Of a stretch of DNA of 64,000 bases, positions 49,889-59,176 are shown piece after piece. This DNA is from CBDESN01 sp965242495. GTDB taxonomy: Bacteria > Pseudomonadota > Alphaproteobacteria > MPNO01. How positions within the stretch are numbered: position 1 is the first letter of the stretch; each line of letters opens with the position of its first letter. The DNA lies in contig OZ251446.1 of NCBI GenBank assembly GCA_965242495.1, positions 3,472,001-3,536,000 on the forward strand, read 5' to 3'. The notes below the pieces were generated by a model, which saw only the letters and a program-made list of their open reading frames with translations, was not told where the DNA came from and did no database searches. The position numbers were made by a program, and so were the translations under genes.

Positions 49889-50650
49889 ATGCCCGGCGGC
49901 TCGCTGCGAGGGCGGCGCATCGTCGTCAGCGGGGCCGCGCGCGGGCTCGGCCGCGCCTTCGCCGCCGGGGCTGCGGCGGCGGGCGGGCGCGTGATCGTCG
50001 CCGACATCCTCGAAGACCGGGGGCGCGAGACCTGCGACGCCCTCGTTCGCGCCGGCGGCGAGGCCTATTTCGAGCCGGTCGATCTCGACGAGCCGCGCTC
50101 GATCGAGGCGCTCGCCGAGGCCGCCGCTTCGCGGCTCGGCGGCATCGACGGGCTGGTCAACAATGCCGCCCTCGCCACCGGGATCGGCGGCAAGACCTGC
50201 GAGGAGATCGACATCGACACCTGGGACCGGGTGATGCGGGTCAACGTGCGCGGCACCTGGCTGATGGTCCGCGCCTGCCTGCCGCAGCTGCGCGCCAGCG
50301 GCAACGGCAAGATCGTCAACCTCGCCTCGGATACCGCCCTCTGGGGCGCGCCGCGCCTGCTGCATTACGTCTCCAGCAAGGGGGCGGTGATTGCGATGAC
50401 GCGCTCGCTTGCTCGCGAGCTCGGCCCCGACGGGATCGCCGTCAACGCCATCGCGCCGGGGCTGACGCTGGTCGAGGCGACCGAATACGTTCCCCAGGAT
50501 CGCCACCGCCTCTACGTCGATCACCGCGCCATGCCGCGCGCGCAGCATCCCGACGACGTCGTCGGCGCGGCGCTGTTCCTGCTGTCCGACGCCGCGAGCT
50601 TCGTCACCGGGCAGCTGCTGCCGGTGAACGGCGGATTCGTGCTTCACTGA
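49889..50650 (+). CDS. Short-chain dehydrogenase
   Basis: A 253-aa NAD(P)-dependent enzyme with SGAARGLG, VNNAALATG, NLASDTALWGAP and YVSSKGAVIAMTRSLA (Tyr-x3-Lys), and the C-terminal FVTGQLLPVNGGFV. 6 bp after the Rieske gene, so it likely oxidises the oxygenase product or a later intermediate. Confidence 0.88.
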   Translation: MPGGSLRGRRIVVSGAARGLGRAFAAGAAAAGGRVIVADILEDRGRETCDALVRAGGEAYFEPVDLDEPRSIEALAEAAASRLGGIDGLVNNAALATGIGGKTCEEIDIDTWDRVMRVNVRGTWLMVRACLPQLRASGNGKIVNLASDTALWGAPRLLHYVSSKGAVIAMTRSLARELGPDGIAVNAIAPGLTLVEATEYVPQDRHRLYVDHRAMPRAQHPDDVVGAALFLLSDAASFVTGQLLPVNGGFVLH

Positions 50651-50671
50651 ACGGCCGGGAAGGAGACTCCG

Positions 50672-51220
50672 ATGAACGCCGAAACCGCGACCCCGGCGGC
50701 CCGCGCCGCCGCCGACCCGCCTCCCGTCGACCGCGTCGCCGATCGCCTCGCGGACCGCCTCGCCGCGCGCATCGCGCGGTTCGAGACCCGCCGCTACGAC
50801 TGGGACGCGCTGAAGTTCCAGGCCGATTTCGATCCCAGATACCGGCGCGCCCAGATGCGCTACATGGGCACCGGAGGCACCGGCGTCGCCGCCGACGGCG
50901 ACACGGTGCCGTCGGAGCACTTCACCTTCTCGACGATGGTGCTGCCGCCCGGCTGCGAGGGGCCGTTGCACGTCCATGACGACGTGGAGGAGGTCTTCTT
51001 CATGCTGCGCGGCGAGGTGCGGCTGTTCTTCGAGCAGGAGGGCGAGACCTGGGAGACGACGCTCGGCGAGCGCGATCTGGTCTCGGTGCCGCCCGGCGTC
51101 TATCGCGGGCTGGTCAACGAGGGCGAGGAGGAGGCGCTGATGTGCGTCATGCTGGGCGCCGCGGCGCCGCGCATCCCGACCTACCCGCCGGATCACCCGC
51201 TCGCCGGCGTCAAGCGGTAG
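50672..51220 (+). CDS. Cupin-domain protein
   Basis: A 182-aa protein. The Ala/Arg-rich N-terminus is followed by a single cupin barrel: GPLHVHDDVEEVFFMLRGEVRLFFE (metal His/His/Glu) and DLVSVPPGVYRGLVNEG. A metal-dependent isomerase or dioxygenase role in the catabolic pathway is likely. 21 bp after the SDR gene. Confidence 0.8.
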   Translation: MNAETATPAARAAADPPPVDRVADRLADRLAARIARFETRRYDWDALKFQADFDPRYRRAQMRYMGTGGTGVAADGDTVPSEHFTFSTMVLPPGCEGPLHVHDDVEEVFFMLRGEVRLFFEQEGETWETTLGERDLVSVPPGVYRGLVNEGEEEALMCVMLGAAAPRIPTYPPDHPLAGVKR

Positions 51221-51230
51221 GAGCCGGGCC

Positions 51231-52037
51231 GTGCTGCCGGAATTGAGCACCGTGGTCGCGGGCGGCCGCAGGCTGGCCTATCGCGAAGCGGGGACCGGCC
51301 GCGCGCTGCTCCTGCTGCACGGCATCGGCTCGGGCTCGGCGTCCTGGGAGTGGCAGTTCGGCCCGCTGTCCGAACGCCGCCGCGTCGTCGCCTGGGACGC
51401 GCCGGGCTATGGCGGCTCCGATGCGCTGCCGGGAGACGCCCCGCCCGCGGCCGATTACGCCCGCGCCGCCGGCGAGCTCATCGACGCGCTCGGCATCGGC
51501 GAGCTCGATCTGGTCGGCCATTCGCTGGGCGCGCTGATCGGCGCCGCCTTCTGCCGCCTCTATCCGCAACGGCTGCGGACGGTGACGCTGGCGCATCCCG
51601 CCGGCGGCTACGCCCGGGCGAGCGAGGAAAGGCGGACGGGCGCGCTCGCGACCCGGCTCCGCGACCTCGACGAGCTCGGGCCCGCCGGGATGGCCGAACG
51701 CCGGGCGCCGGGGCTGCTCTCGCCCGACGCCTCCGCCGCGGCCGTGGCCAAGGTCCGCGCAGTCATGCGCGGCCTCCGTCCGGACGGGTATCGCCAGGCG
51801 GCGATGATGCTGCACGCCTCCGACATCCACGCCGACGCGGCGACGATCCGCGTCCCGGCCGCGGTGCTCTGCGGCAGCGCCGACACCGTCACCCCCGAAG
51901 CCGCCTGCCGCCGGATCGCCGACTCGATCCCCGCGGCCGAGTACCGCGCCCTCGACGGTCTCGGCCATATCGGCTACGTCGAAGATCCGGCCCTGTTCAA
52001 CCGGGTCCTGCTGGACTTCCTGGATCGGCATCCGTGA
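51231..52037 (+). CDS. Alpha/beta hydrolase (meta-cleavage hydrolase-like)
   Basis: A 268-aa hydrolase. LLLLHGIGSGSASW gives the oxyanion loop, VGHSLGALIG the nucleophile Ser, CGSADTVTP the acid and GLGHIGYVEDP the catalytic His. GTG 51231 follows the cupin gene by 10 bp. This fold commonly cleaves C-C or ester bonds late in ring degradation. Confidence 0.87.
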   Translation: MLPELSTVVAGGRRLAYREAGTGRALLLLHGIGSGSASWEWQFGPLSERRRVVAWDAPGYGGSDALPGDAPPAADYARAAGELIDALGIGELDLVGHSLGALIGAAFCRLYPQRLRTVTLAHPAGGYARASEERRTGALATRLRDLDELGPAGMAERRAPGLLSPDASAAAVAKVRAVMRGLRPDGYRQAAMMLHASDIHADAATIRVPAAVLCGSADTVTPEAACRRIADSIPAAEYRALDGLGHIGYVEDPALFNRVLLDFLDRHP

Positions 52038-52076
52038 ATCGCGCCGCATCCGGGAACGAATAGCAGGCGCGGCGTC

Positions 52077-52871
52077 TTGGAGTCCGGTCTCGACGGGCGG
52101 GTCGCGGTGGTCACGGGCGGGTCCTCGGGGATCGGGCGCGCCACGGCGGAGCTGCTGCTGGACGAGGGCGCCCGCGTCGCCTTCTGCGCGCGCGACGCCG
52201 GCCGGCTCGGCGCCGCCGAGGCCGATCTCGCCCGGCGGTTCGGCGCCGGCCGCGTGTTCGCCGCCGCCTGCGACGTGCTCGACGGCGGCGCGGTCGAAGC
52301 CTTCCGCGAACGGGTGGAGGAGCGCTTCGGCGGCGCCGACGTCCTGGTCAACAATGCCGGCCGGGCCGGCCGCGGCGCGTTCGGGAACACGTCCGACGCG
52401 GCGTGGCGGGACGAGCTCGACCTCAAATTCTTCAGCGTCATCCGTCCGACCCGGGCCTTCCTTCCGCTGCTCGAAGCGTCCGACCGCGCCGCCGTCGTCT
52501 GCGTCAACGCGCTGTTGGCGCAGCATCCGGCCCCGCATATGGTGGCCACCTCCGCCGCCCGCGCGGGCCTCCTCAACCTGACCAAATCGATGAGCGTCGA
52601 GTTCGCGCCCAAGGGCATCCGCGTCAATTCGGTCCTGATCGGTCTGGTCGACTCCGGTCAATGGACGCGCCGCTACGAGGCCGAGGCCCCGGCGGGCGTG
52701 TCGCGCGACGACTGGTACGCCGATCTCGCCCGCGACCGGCGGATTCCGCTGGGCCGCCTCGGCCGGCCGGAGGAGGCCGCCGCGGCGATCGTCTTCCTCG
52801 CCTCCGGTCTCGCCTCCTACACCACCGGCGCGGCGCTCGACGTGTCCGGGGGACAGGCCGGCCATGTCTGA
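52077..52871 (+). CDS. SDR-family protein with altered active site
   Basis: A 264-aa protein from a TTG start. The cofactor motif TGGSSGIG and VNNAGRAG are intact, but the Tyr-x3-Lys position reads VATSAARAGLLNLTK, so the usual Tyr and Lys are not where expected. Many proteins of this branch share SAARAG, so the change is probably ancestral. It overlaps the TPP-enzyme gene by 8 bp. Confidence 0.82.
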   Translation: MESGLDGRVAVVTGGSSGIGRATAELLLDEGARVAFCARDAGRLGAAEADLARRFGAGRVFAAACDVLDGGAVEAFRERVEERFGGADVLVNNAGRAGRGAFGNTSDAAWRDELDLKFFSVIRPTRAFLPLLEASDRAAVVCVNALLAQHPAPHMVATSAARAGLLNLTKSMSVEFAPKGIRVNSVLIGLVDSGQWTRRYEAEAPAGVSRDDWYADLARDRRIPLGRLGRPEEAAAAIVFLASGLASYTTGAALDVSGGQAGHV

Positions 52872-54525
52872 CGGCGCCGGGGTCGGCGATCGCATCGCGG
52901 TCTTCCTGGAGCGTTGCGGCGTCACCGCCGCCTTCGGGGTCATCAGCATCCACAACATGCCGATCCTCGACGCCATGGCGCGGCGCGACCGGATCCGGTT
53001 CGTCGCCGCCCGCGGCGAGGCCGGCGCGGTCGCCATGGCCGACGCCCATGCGCGCGTCGGCGGCGGTCTCGGCGTCGCCGTGACCAGCACCGGAACCGGA
53101 GCGGGCAACGCCTGCGGCGCGTTGGTCGAGGCGCAGACCGCGGGCACCCCGCTATTGCATCTGACCGGTCAGATCCCGACCGAGCATCTCGACCGCCGCC
53201 GCGGCTTCATCCACGAGGCGCGCGACCAGCTCGGCATGCTTCGCGCGGCGTCCAAGGACGCCTACCAAGTGCGGTCCGCCGACTCGTTGGCGTGGACGCT
53301 CCGCCAAGCCGCGCGCGCCGCCCTGGCGCGGCCCGCCGGGCCGGTCAGCGTCGAAATCCCGATCGACGTCCAGGAAGCCGGCCATCTCGGGGCCGATGAA
53401 CTCGAACCCGCGTCGATGGTCGAATTGCGGCCGCCGGACGGGGCGATCGAACGCCTCGCCGATACGCTCGCCGGGGCCAGGCGACCGATGCTCTGGCTCG
53501 GCGGCGGCGCGCGCGACGCGGCCCCGGAAGCGGCGCGGCTGGCCGCGCTGGGGTTCGGCGTCGTCACCAGCGTCCATGGCAGGGGGATCGTGCCCGAGGA
53601 TCACCCGATGTCGCTGGCGGCGTTCAACCTGCACCCGCCGGTCGAGGCCTTCTACCGCAGCTGCGACGCGATGCTGGTGGCGGGTTCCCGGTTGCGCGGC
53701 AACGAGACCCTCGAATACACGCTCGACTTGCCGCGCCCGTTGCTGCGGATCGACGCCGACCCGGCGGTGGTCGACGGCGGGACCTACGCCGCCGACGACT
53801 TCGTCTGCTCTTACGCCGCCCCCGCCCTCGCCGCCCTCGCCGATCTTCTCGACGGCCGACTCGCGGTCGAGCCGCGCTTCGCGGCCGATCTCGCCGCCGC
53901 CCGTCGCGCCGCCGAGGCGGGGATGCGGGACGCGCTCGGCCCTTACGCCGCCCTCTTCGACGGAATATCGCGCGGCGTTCCCCGCGATCTCGTCTGGGTG
54001 CGCGACGTCACCCTGGCCAACAGCATGTGGGGCAACCGGATGCCTCCGCTCGCCGGTCCGCGCGACGGCGTCCACGCCCTCGGCGGCGGCATCGGCCTGG
54101 GGACGCCGATGGCGGTGGGGGCCGCCCTCGCCGCGGGCGGGCGCAAGACGGCGGCGCTGATCGGCGATGGCGGCCTCGCTCTGTCGTTGGGCGAGCTCGC
54201 AACCGCGGTCCAGGAGAACGCCGACGTCGCGTTCGTCGTCATGAACGACCGCGGCTACGGCGTGATCCGCAACATCCAGGATGCGAAGTTCGACGGCCGG
54301 CGGCGCTACGCCGACCTCGACCCGCCCGATCTCGCCGGCCTCGCCGGCGCGCTCGGCCTTCGCTTCCACCGGGTCGCCGACGCGCCGGCGCTGCCGGCGG
54401 CGCTCCGCGACTCGCTCGCCTTCGACGGTCCGGCTCTGATCGAGATCGACATGACCGCCATCGGCCCCTTCGCCCGGCCGTTCGCCGGCCCGCCGATCCG
54501 CGCCCGCGACGAGGCCGGGAAGTGA
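52864..54525 (+). CDS. Thiamine-pyrophosphate enzyme (acetolactate synthase/benzoylformate decarboxylase-like)
   Basis: A 553-aa three-domain TPP enzyme. The N-terminal PYR domain has ARGEAGAVAMADAHAR with the activating Glu. The middle domain is MLWLGGGARDAAPEAARL. The C-terminal TPP domain has IGDGGLALSLGELATAVQENADVAFVVMNDRGYG. ATG overlaps the SDR gene and its stop overlaps nadX (GTGA). It may decarboxylate a 2-oxo acid formed in the pathway. Confidence 0.87.
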   Translation: MSDGAGVGDRIAVFLERCGVTAAFGVISIHNMPILDAMARRDRIRFVAARGEAGAVAMADAHARVGGGLGVAVTSTGTGAGNACGALVEAQTAGTPLLHLTGQIPTEHLDRRRGFIHEARDQLGMLRAASKDAYQVRSADSLAWTLRQAARAALARPAGPVSVEIPIDVQEAGHLGADELEPASMVELRPPDGAIERLADTLAGARRPMLWLGGGARDAAPEAARLAALGFGVVTSVHGRGIVPEDHPMSLAAFNLHPPVEAFYRSCDAMLVAGSRLRGNETLEYTLDLPRPLLRIDADPAVVDGGTYAADDFVCSYAAPALAALADLLDGRLAVEPRFAADLAAARRAAEAGMRDALGPYAALFDGISRGVPRDLVWVRDVTLANSMWGNRMPPLAGPRDGVHALGGGIGLGTPMAVGAALAAGGRKTAALIGDGGLALSLGELATAVQENADVAFVVMNDRGYGVIRNIQDAKFDGRRRYADLDPPDLAGLAGALGLRFHRVADAPALPAALRDSLAFDGPALIEIDMTAIGPFARPFAGPPIRARDEAGK

Positions 54526-55316
54526 ACGTCCTGCTGATCGGATATGGGGCGATCGCGCGCGAAGTGCTTGCGCGCCTCGCCCCCGACGAGCCCGCGAAGG
54601 TGAGCGCCGTGCTGGTGCGGCCGGGACGCGCCGGGGCCGCGCGCGCGGCCTTGCCGCCGACGGTCGAGGTCGCCGACGATCTCGACCGCCTCGCCGCTTC
54701 GCCCGCCCTCGCCGCCGAGTGCGCCGGCCATGCCGGGCTGGCCGGGCACGGCGAAGCGCTGCTGCGCCGCGGCGTGGACCTGATCGCGATCTCGGTCGGG
54801 GCGCTCGCCGACCGGGCGCTCCATCGGCGGCTGGCCGACGCCGCGGCCGCGGGCGGCGCGAAGCTGCTGCTGCCCGCGGGCGCCGTCGCCGGCGCCGACG
54901 CCCTGGCCGCGGCGCGCGTCGGCGGGCTCGACCGCGTGACCTATCGTTCGCGCAAGCCGCCGGCGGCGTGGAAGGGGACGCCGGCCGAGGAGGTCTGCGA
55001 TCTCGACCGCTTGCCCGGCGAGACGCTCCTCTATCGCGGCGCCGCGGACGAGGCCGCCCGGCTCTACCCGCAGAACGCCAACGTCGCGGCGACGATCGCC
55101 CTCGCCGGCATTGGCTTCGAGCGCACCGAGACGATGCTGATCGCCGACCCCGAGGCGCCGGGCAACGTCCACCAGGTCCATGCCGAAGGCGCGTTCGGCG
55201 CGTTCGACGTCGAGGTCCGGGGCCGCCCGCTCCCCGACAACCCCAAGACCTCCGCCCTCGCCGCCCACAGCGTCGTCCGCGCGATCCGCAACCGCGCGGG
55301 CGCGATCGAAATCTGA
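54522..55316 (+). CDS. nadX: L-aspartate dehydrogenase-like protein
   Basis: A 264-aa NAD(P)-dependent amino acid dehydrogenase. LLIGYGAIAREV binds the cofactor; the C-terminal domain has YPQNANVAATIALAGIGFERT and GRPLPDNPKTSALAAHSVVRAI, the hallmark of aspartate dehydrogenases. The GTG start overlaps the upstream stop. Last gene of the plus-strand operon. It may give iminoaspartate or act on a related amino acid released by catabolism. Confidence 0.82.
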   Translation: MNVLLIGYGAIAREVLARLAPDEPAKVSAVLVRPGRAGAARAALPPTVEVADDLDRLAASPALAAECAGHAGLAGHGEALLRRGVDLIAISVGALADRALHRRLADAAAAGGAKLLLPAGAVAGADALAAARVGGLDRVTYRSRKPPAAWKGTPAEEVCDLDRLPGETLLYRGAADEAARLYPQNANVAATIALAGIGFERTETMLIADPEAPGNVHQVHAEGAFGAFDVEVRGRPLPDNPKTSALAAHSVVRAIRNRAGAIEI

Positions 55317-55344
55317 ACGACGCCGCAACGGCGAGCTCGATCGT

Positions 55345-56124
55345 CTACCGGAACAGGTCGAGGGCGGGCGGACGGACGAGGTCGCGGGCGGTCCCGGCCG
55401 CGCCGCCGGCGAGGTGGGCGAGGCCGCGCAGCAGCACCAGGGGCCGGCGCTCCGCGCCTTGTCCCATCGCCAGCGAAGCCGCGGCGGCGATCTCGTCCGC
55501 GAGCCCGACCTCGGTGATGCGCAGCTCGCGCCCGTACATGTCGGGCCGTCCGCGCAGATCCAGGAGCGCCGGGAGCCCGCTACAGCCGAGCGCCGCCCCC
55601 ACCGCGCCCAACCGCCAGGCCCGCCCCAGGCTGTCGTTGACGACGACCGCGACCCGCGCGCCCGCGCGCCGTTGGAGCGCGTCGCGGAGGGCCGCCGCCG
55701 ACCGGTCCGCATCCTCCGGCAGCAGCAGCACCGGCTCGGCGCCGCGCCCGGGATCGACGTTGGAGGCGTCGATCCCGGCATTGGCCAGCACGTAGCCCCG
55801 TCGGTGGACGACGATCAGCACGCCGGGCCGGCGGCGCAGCACCTCGCGCGATTCGCCCAGGATCAGCTCGACCAGCCGCGGGTCCTTGTCGACCGCGGCC
55901 GCCAGTTCGCGCGCCCGCGCCGAAGGAGTCACCGCGGCGAGATCGACGTACCGGCCCTCGGCCTTGGAGACCACCTTCTGGGCCACCGCCAGCACGTCGC
56001 CGTCCCGCAACCGCTCGCCGGCGGCGCGCAGGGCGTCCAGGGCGAGGGCCGCGAGATCGTCCCCCGGCGCCACCTCGGGCACGCCGTCGAGGGCGACCAC
56101 CGCGAGGCGGCCGCCGTCGGTCAA
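55345..56124 (-). CDS. cofE: F420-0:gamma-glutamyl ligase
   Basis: A 259-aa enzyme that adds glutamates to F420-0. Motifs are LRDGDVLAVAQKVVSKAEGR (about 38-57), GVLIVVHRRGYVLANAGIDASN, VVVNDSLGRAWRLGAVGAALG and a C-terminal DEIAAAASLAMGQG. TTG start at 56124 overlaps the npdG stop (TTGA), which decides the start. Last gene of the four-gene F420 operon. Confidence 0.88.
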   Translation of the reverse strand: MTDGGRLAVVALDGVPEVAPGDDLAALALDALRAAGERLRDGDVLAVAQKVVSKAEGRYVDLAAVTPSARARELAAAVDKDPRLVELILGESREVLRRRPGVLIVVHRRGYVLANAGIDASNVDPGRGAEPVLLLPEDADRSAAALRDALQRRAGARVAVVVNDSLGRAWRLGAVGAALGCSGLPALLDLRGRPDMYGRELRITEVGLADEIAAAASLAMGQGAERRPLVLLRGLAHLAGGAAGTARDLVRPPALDLFR

Positions 56125-56804
56125 GCGCCGCTCTCCGGCGGCGATCCGTCGGCGTCGAGGCCGGTGATGCGGAACCCCGCGCCCGGGATCCCGTAGCGGC
56201 GGTTGATCCACAGCAGCACCGAGGTCAGCGCCTCGGCCGCGGCCGCGTTGGCGAGCGGTCCGGCCTGCACGCCGCGCATCCCCGCCGCTTCGGCCAACTC
56301 CACCGCCGCCGCCCGCGCCGCCGGGTCGTCGCCGCACACCAGCACGTCGCAGTCGATCTCGCCGTCGGGGTCGCGCAGGTGACGGGCCGACACGTTCTGG
56401 AAGGCGGAGACCACGCGCACCCCCGCCCCGAGCAGGGTTTGCGCGATCTGCGCCGCCGATCCCTCGGGCGGCAGCTGCACGCGGCGGACCGCCGGCGGAA
56501 TCAGCGGCACGGTCACGTCGATCAGGATCTTGCCGTCGAGCGCGGGTCCGACTTCGGCCAGCGTCGGCGCCTGGGCGGCGAAGGGCACCGTCAGCACGGC
56601 GACGTCGGCGGCGGCCGCGGCCGCGGCGTTGGCCGCCCCCCGGATCGACCCATGCCCCAGCTCCGCCGCGGTCCGGCGCGCCCGGTCTTCAACCCGCGAG
56701 CCGATGACGACGCGGTAGCCCGCATGCGCCCAGCGCCAGGCGAGACCCGATCCCTCGGCGCCGGTGCCGCCCAGGACCGCGATCGTGGGCCGCCCGCCGG
56801 TCAT
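56121..56804 (-). CDS. npdG: NADPH-dependent F420 reductase
   Basis: A 227-aa Rossmann enzyme moving hydride between NADPH and F420. IAVLGGTGAEGSGLAWRWA is the family N-terminus, VVIGSRVEDRA the NADP phosphate site, SAFQNVSARHLRDPD and DVLVCGDD the central signature, and LTSVLLWINRRYGIPGAG the C-terminus. ATG at 56804 overlaps the fbiC stop (ATGA). Supplies reduced F420 for the PPOX and LLM enzymes nearby. Confidence 0.92.
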   Translation of the reverse strand: MTGGRPTIAVLGGTGAEGSGLAWRWAHAGYRVVIGSRVEDRARRTAAELGHGSIRGAANAAAAAAADVAVLTVPFAAQAPTLAEVGPALDGKILIDVTVPLIPPAVRRVQLPPEGSAAQIAQTLLGAGVRVVSAFQNVSARHLRDPDGEIDCDVLVCGDDPAARAAAVELAEAAGMRGVQAGPLANAAAAEALTSVLLWINRRYGIPGAGFRITGLDADGSPPESGA

Positions 56805-59176
56805 GCGGCGGCGCCGGCGCGGCCGTATTTCGCCGCCGGGGTCTGGACCGTCGCGGCCAGCGGCGCGGCGCCGAACGACGCCGCGATGCGGTCTTCGCCG
56901 GGCGCGCCGTACAGCGTCGTCCGCTGGCGCGGCGCGCGCCCCATGGCGCGGATCAGCGCCTCCATCGCCTCCGGCGGGAATTCCTGGCCGTGCTGCGTGC
57001 CCGCCGCCCGCGAGATGCTCTCGTTCATCAGCGTCCCGCCGAGATCGTTGGCCCCGGCGTCGAGGCAGGCGCGCGCGCCGTCGCCGCCCATCTTCACCCA
57101 GGACGCCTGGACGTTGACGATCAGCGGGTGCAGCGCGAGCCGGGCCGCGGCGTGCATGAGCACCGCCTCGCGGAAGGTCGGGCCCCGGCGCGCCAGCCCC
57201 TTGCGGTAGATCGGCGCCTCCATGTGGACGAAGGGCAGCGGCACGAACTCGGTGAAGCCGCCGGTCCGCGCCTGTAGCGCGCGCAGCCGCAGCAGATGCC
57301 GCGCCCAGGATCGCGGCCCGTCGATATGGCCGTACATGATCGTCGCGGTGGTCCTGAGCCCCGCCGCATGGGCCCGCTCGACCACGTCGAGCCACGCCTC
57401 GGTCGACAGCTTGTCCGGGCACAGCGCGGCCCGGACCTCGTCGTCGAGGATCTCGGCCGCGGTGCCGGGCAGCGAGCCCAGGCCGGCCGCGGCCAGGCGC
57501 TCCAGGAAGGCGTCGATCGTCAGCCCCAACGTCCGCGCGCCCTGCGTCACCTCGAGCGGCGAGAACGCATGGACGTGCAGATCGGGCAGCGCCCGCTTCA
57601 CCGCGCCGGCGATCTCCAGATAGGTCTCGCCCGTATAGTCCGGGTGGATGCCGCCCTGCATGCACACTTCGGTGGCGCCCCGCGCCCAGGCCTCGCCGGC
57701 CCGGCGGGTGATCTCCTCGATCGCCAGGTCGTAGGGCGCCCCGCGCAGGTCCGCGCTCGTCCGGCCCTTGGAGAAGGCGCAGAAGCGGCATTTGAAGTAG
57801 CAGACGTTGGTGTAGTTGATGTTGCGGTTGACGACATAGGTGACTTCGTCGCCGCAGGCCTCGCGCCGGCGCGCGTCCGCCGCCTCGCAGACCTCGGCGA
57901 AGGCGCGTCCGCGGGCTTGGAACAGCCGCGCGATCTCGGCCTCCCCGAGCGCGGCCCCGGCGGCCGAGCGATCGAGGATGCGCGCGATCCCGGGATCGCG
58001 CGGCCCGGTCCTGCGGACGTCCGGCGCCGCCGCGGCGAGGCCCGGCGACCAGTCGTCGGCGCGGGCGAAGCCGGCCGCGTCCATCGCCCGCCGCACCCGG
58101 GTCGCCATCGCCGGCGTCTGCCAGCGCGCCCCGTCCAGGGCGTAGGCGGGGTAGACCGCGAGCCGTTCGACCAGGGTCTTGCCCGCGGCCTCGGTCGCCC
58201 GCCGCAGGGCCGTCACCCGCGGCCACGGCGCTTCCGGGTTCACGTGGTCCGGCGTCACCGGGGAGACGCCGCCCCAGTCGTTGACGCCGGCGGCGATCAG
58301 CCCGGCATGGCCCGCCGGCGTCAGGTTCGGCGGGGCCTGGACGTTCATCGCCGCGCCGAACGCGATCCGGGCGAGGGCAACGGTCCGGATCAGCTCGTCG
58401 AGGTCGGGTTCCGGCGCGTCCGCCATCCGCGTGCCCGGCTTGGCGCGGAAGCTCTGGACGATGATCTCCTGGATATGCCCGTATTCCTCGTGCAGGGCGC
58501 GCAGGGCCAGCAGCGCCTCGATGCGCTCCTCGCGGGTTTCGCCGATGCCGATCAGGATGCCCGAGGTGAACGGGATCGCGAGCGCGCCGGCCAGGCGCAG
58601 CGTCTCCAGCCGCGCCGCCGGCCGCTTGTCCGGCGAGCCGTGATGCGGCCCGCCCGGCCGGCACAGCCGTTCGGCGGCGCTCTCCAGCATCAGCCCCTGC
58701 GAGACCGACGCCTCGCGGAGGGCCGCCAACTCGTCCCGCGTCGTCACGCCCGGGTTGAGATGGGGCAGGAGCCCGGTCTCCTCCGCCACCAGATCGGCCA
58801 TCGCGGCGAGATAGCCGATCGTCGTCTCATGGCCGAGCCGGGCCAGCTCCTCGCGCGCGGCGCGGTAGCGGCGCTCCGGCTTGTCGCCCAGGGTGAACAG
58901 GGCCTCGCGGCAGCCGGCTTCGGCGCCGGCGCGGGCGATCGCCAGCACTTCGTCCGGCGACAGATAGGCGCGTTCGCCCCGGCGCGGCGGCCGGGCGAAG
59001 GCGCAGTAGTGGCAGACGTCGCGGCATAGCCGCGTCAGCGGGATGAACACCTTGGGCGAGTAGGACGCGACCGCGCCATGGCCGCGGTCGCGGAGCCGCC
59101 CGGCCTCCGCCGCCAGCGCCTCCGTCGGCGCGTCCCGGGCGAGCGCGGCCAGCGCCTCGCGGCCGGGCAGGCTCAT
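56801..59176 (-). CDS. fbiC: FO synthase FbiC (fused CofG-CofH)
   Basis: A 791-aa protein with two radical SAM domains that together make the deazaflavin FO from tyrosine and a flavin precursor. The CofG half has Cys51, Cys55, Cys58 (CRDVCHYCAF). The CofH half has CYFKCRFCAF at about 459-466, NINYTNVCYFKC before it and MQGGIHPDYTGETY after. The N-to-C fusion order is the actinobacterial-type FbiC. ATG at 59176 overlaps the PPOX gene stop. Confidence 0.95.
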   Translation of the reverse strand: MSLPGREALAALARDAPTEALAAEAGRLRDRGHGAVASYSPKVFIPLTRLCRDVCHYCAFARPPRRGERAYLSPDEVLAIARAGAEAGCREALFTLGDKPERRYRAAREELARLGHETTIGYLAAMADLVAEETGLLPHLNPGVTTRDELAALREASVSQGLMLESAAERLCRPGGPHHGSPDKRPAARLETLRLAGALAIPFTSGILIGIGETREERIEALLALRALHEEYGHIQEIIVQSFRAKPGTRMADAPEPDLDELIRTVALARIAFGAAMNVQAPPNLTPAGHAGLIAAGVNDWGGVSPVTPDHVNPEAPWPRVTALRRATEAAGKTLVERLAVYPAYALDGARWQTPAMATRVRRAMDAAGFARADDWSPGLAAAAPDVRRTGPRDPGIARILDRSAAGAALGEAEIARLFQARGRAFAEVCEAADARRREACGDEVTYVVNRNINYTNVCYFKCRFCAFSKGRTSADLRGAPYDLAIEEITRRAGEAWARGATEVCMQGGIHPDYTGETYLEIAGAVKRALPDLHVHAFSPLEVTQGARTLGLTIDAFLERLAAAGLGSLPGTAAEILDDEVRAALCPDKLSTEAWLDVVERAHAAGLRTTATIMYGHIDGPRSWARHLLRLRALQARTGGFTEFVPLPFVHMEAPIYRKGLARRGPTFREAVLMHAAARLALHPLIVNVQASWVKMGGDGARACLDAGANDLGGTLMNESISRAAGTQHGQEFPPEAMEALIRAMGRAPRQRTTLYGAPGEDRIAASFGAAPLAATVQTPAAKYGRAGAAA

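Noticed and set aside
56121..58664. Long upstream extension of npdG
   Set aside because: Frame happens to be open through fbiC; the ATG at 56804 with ATGA overlap and the Rossmann N-terminus define the real start.
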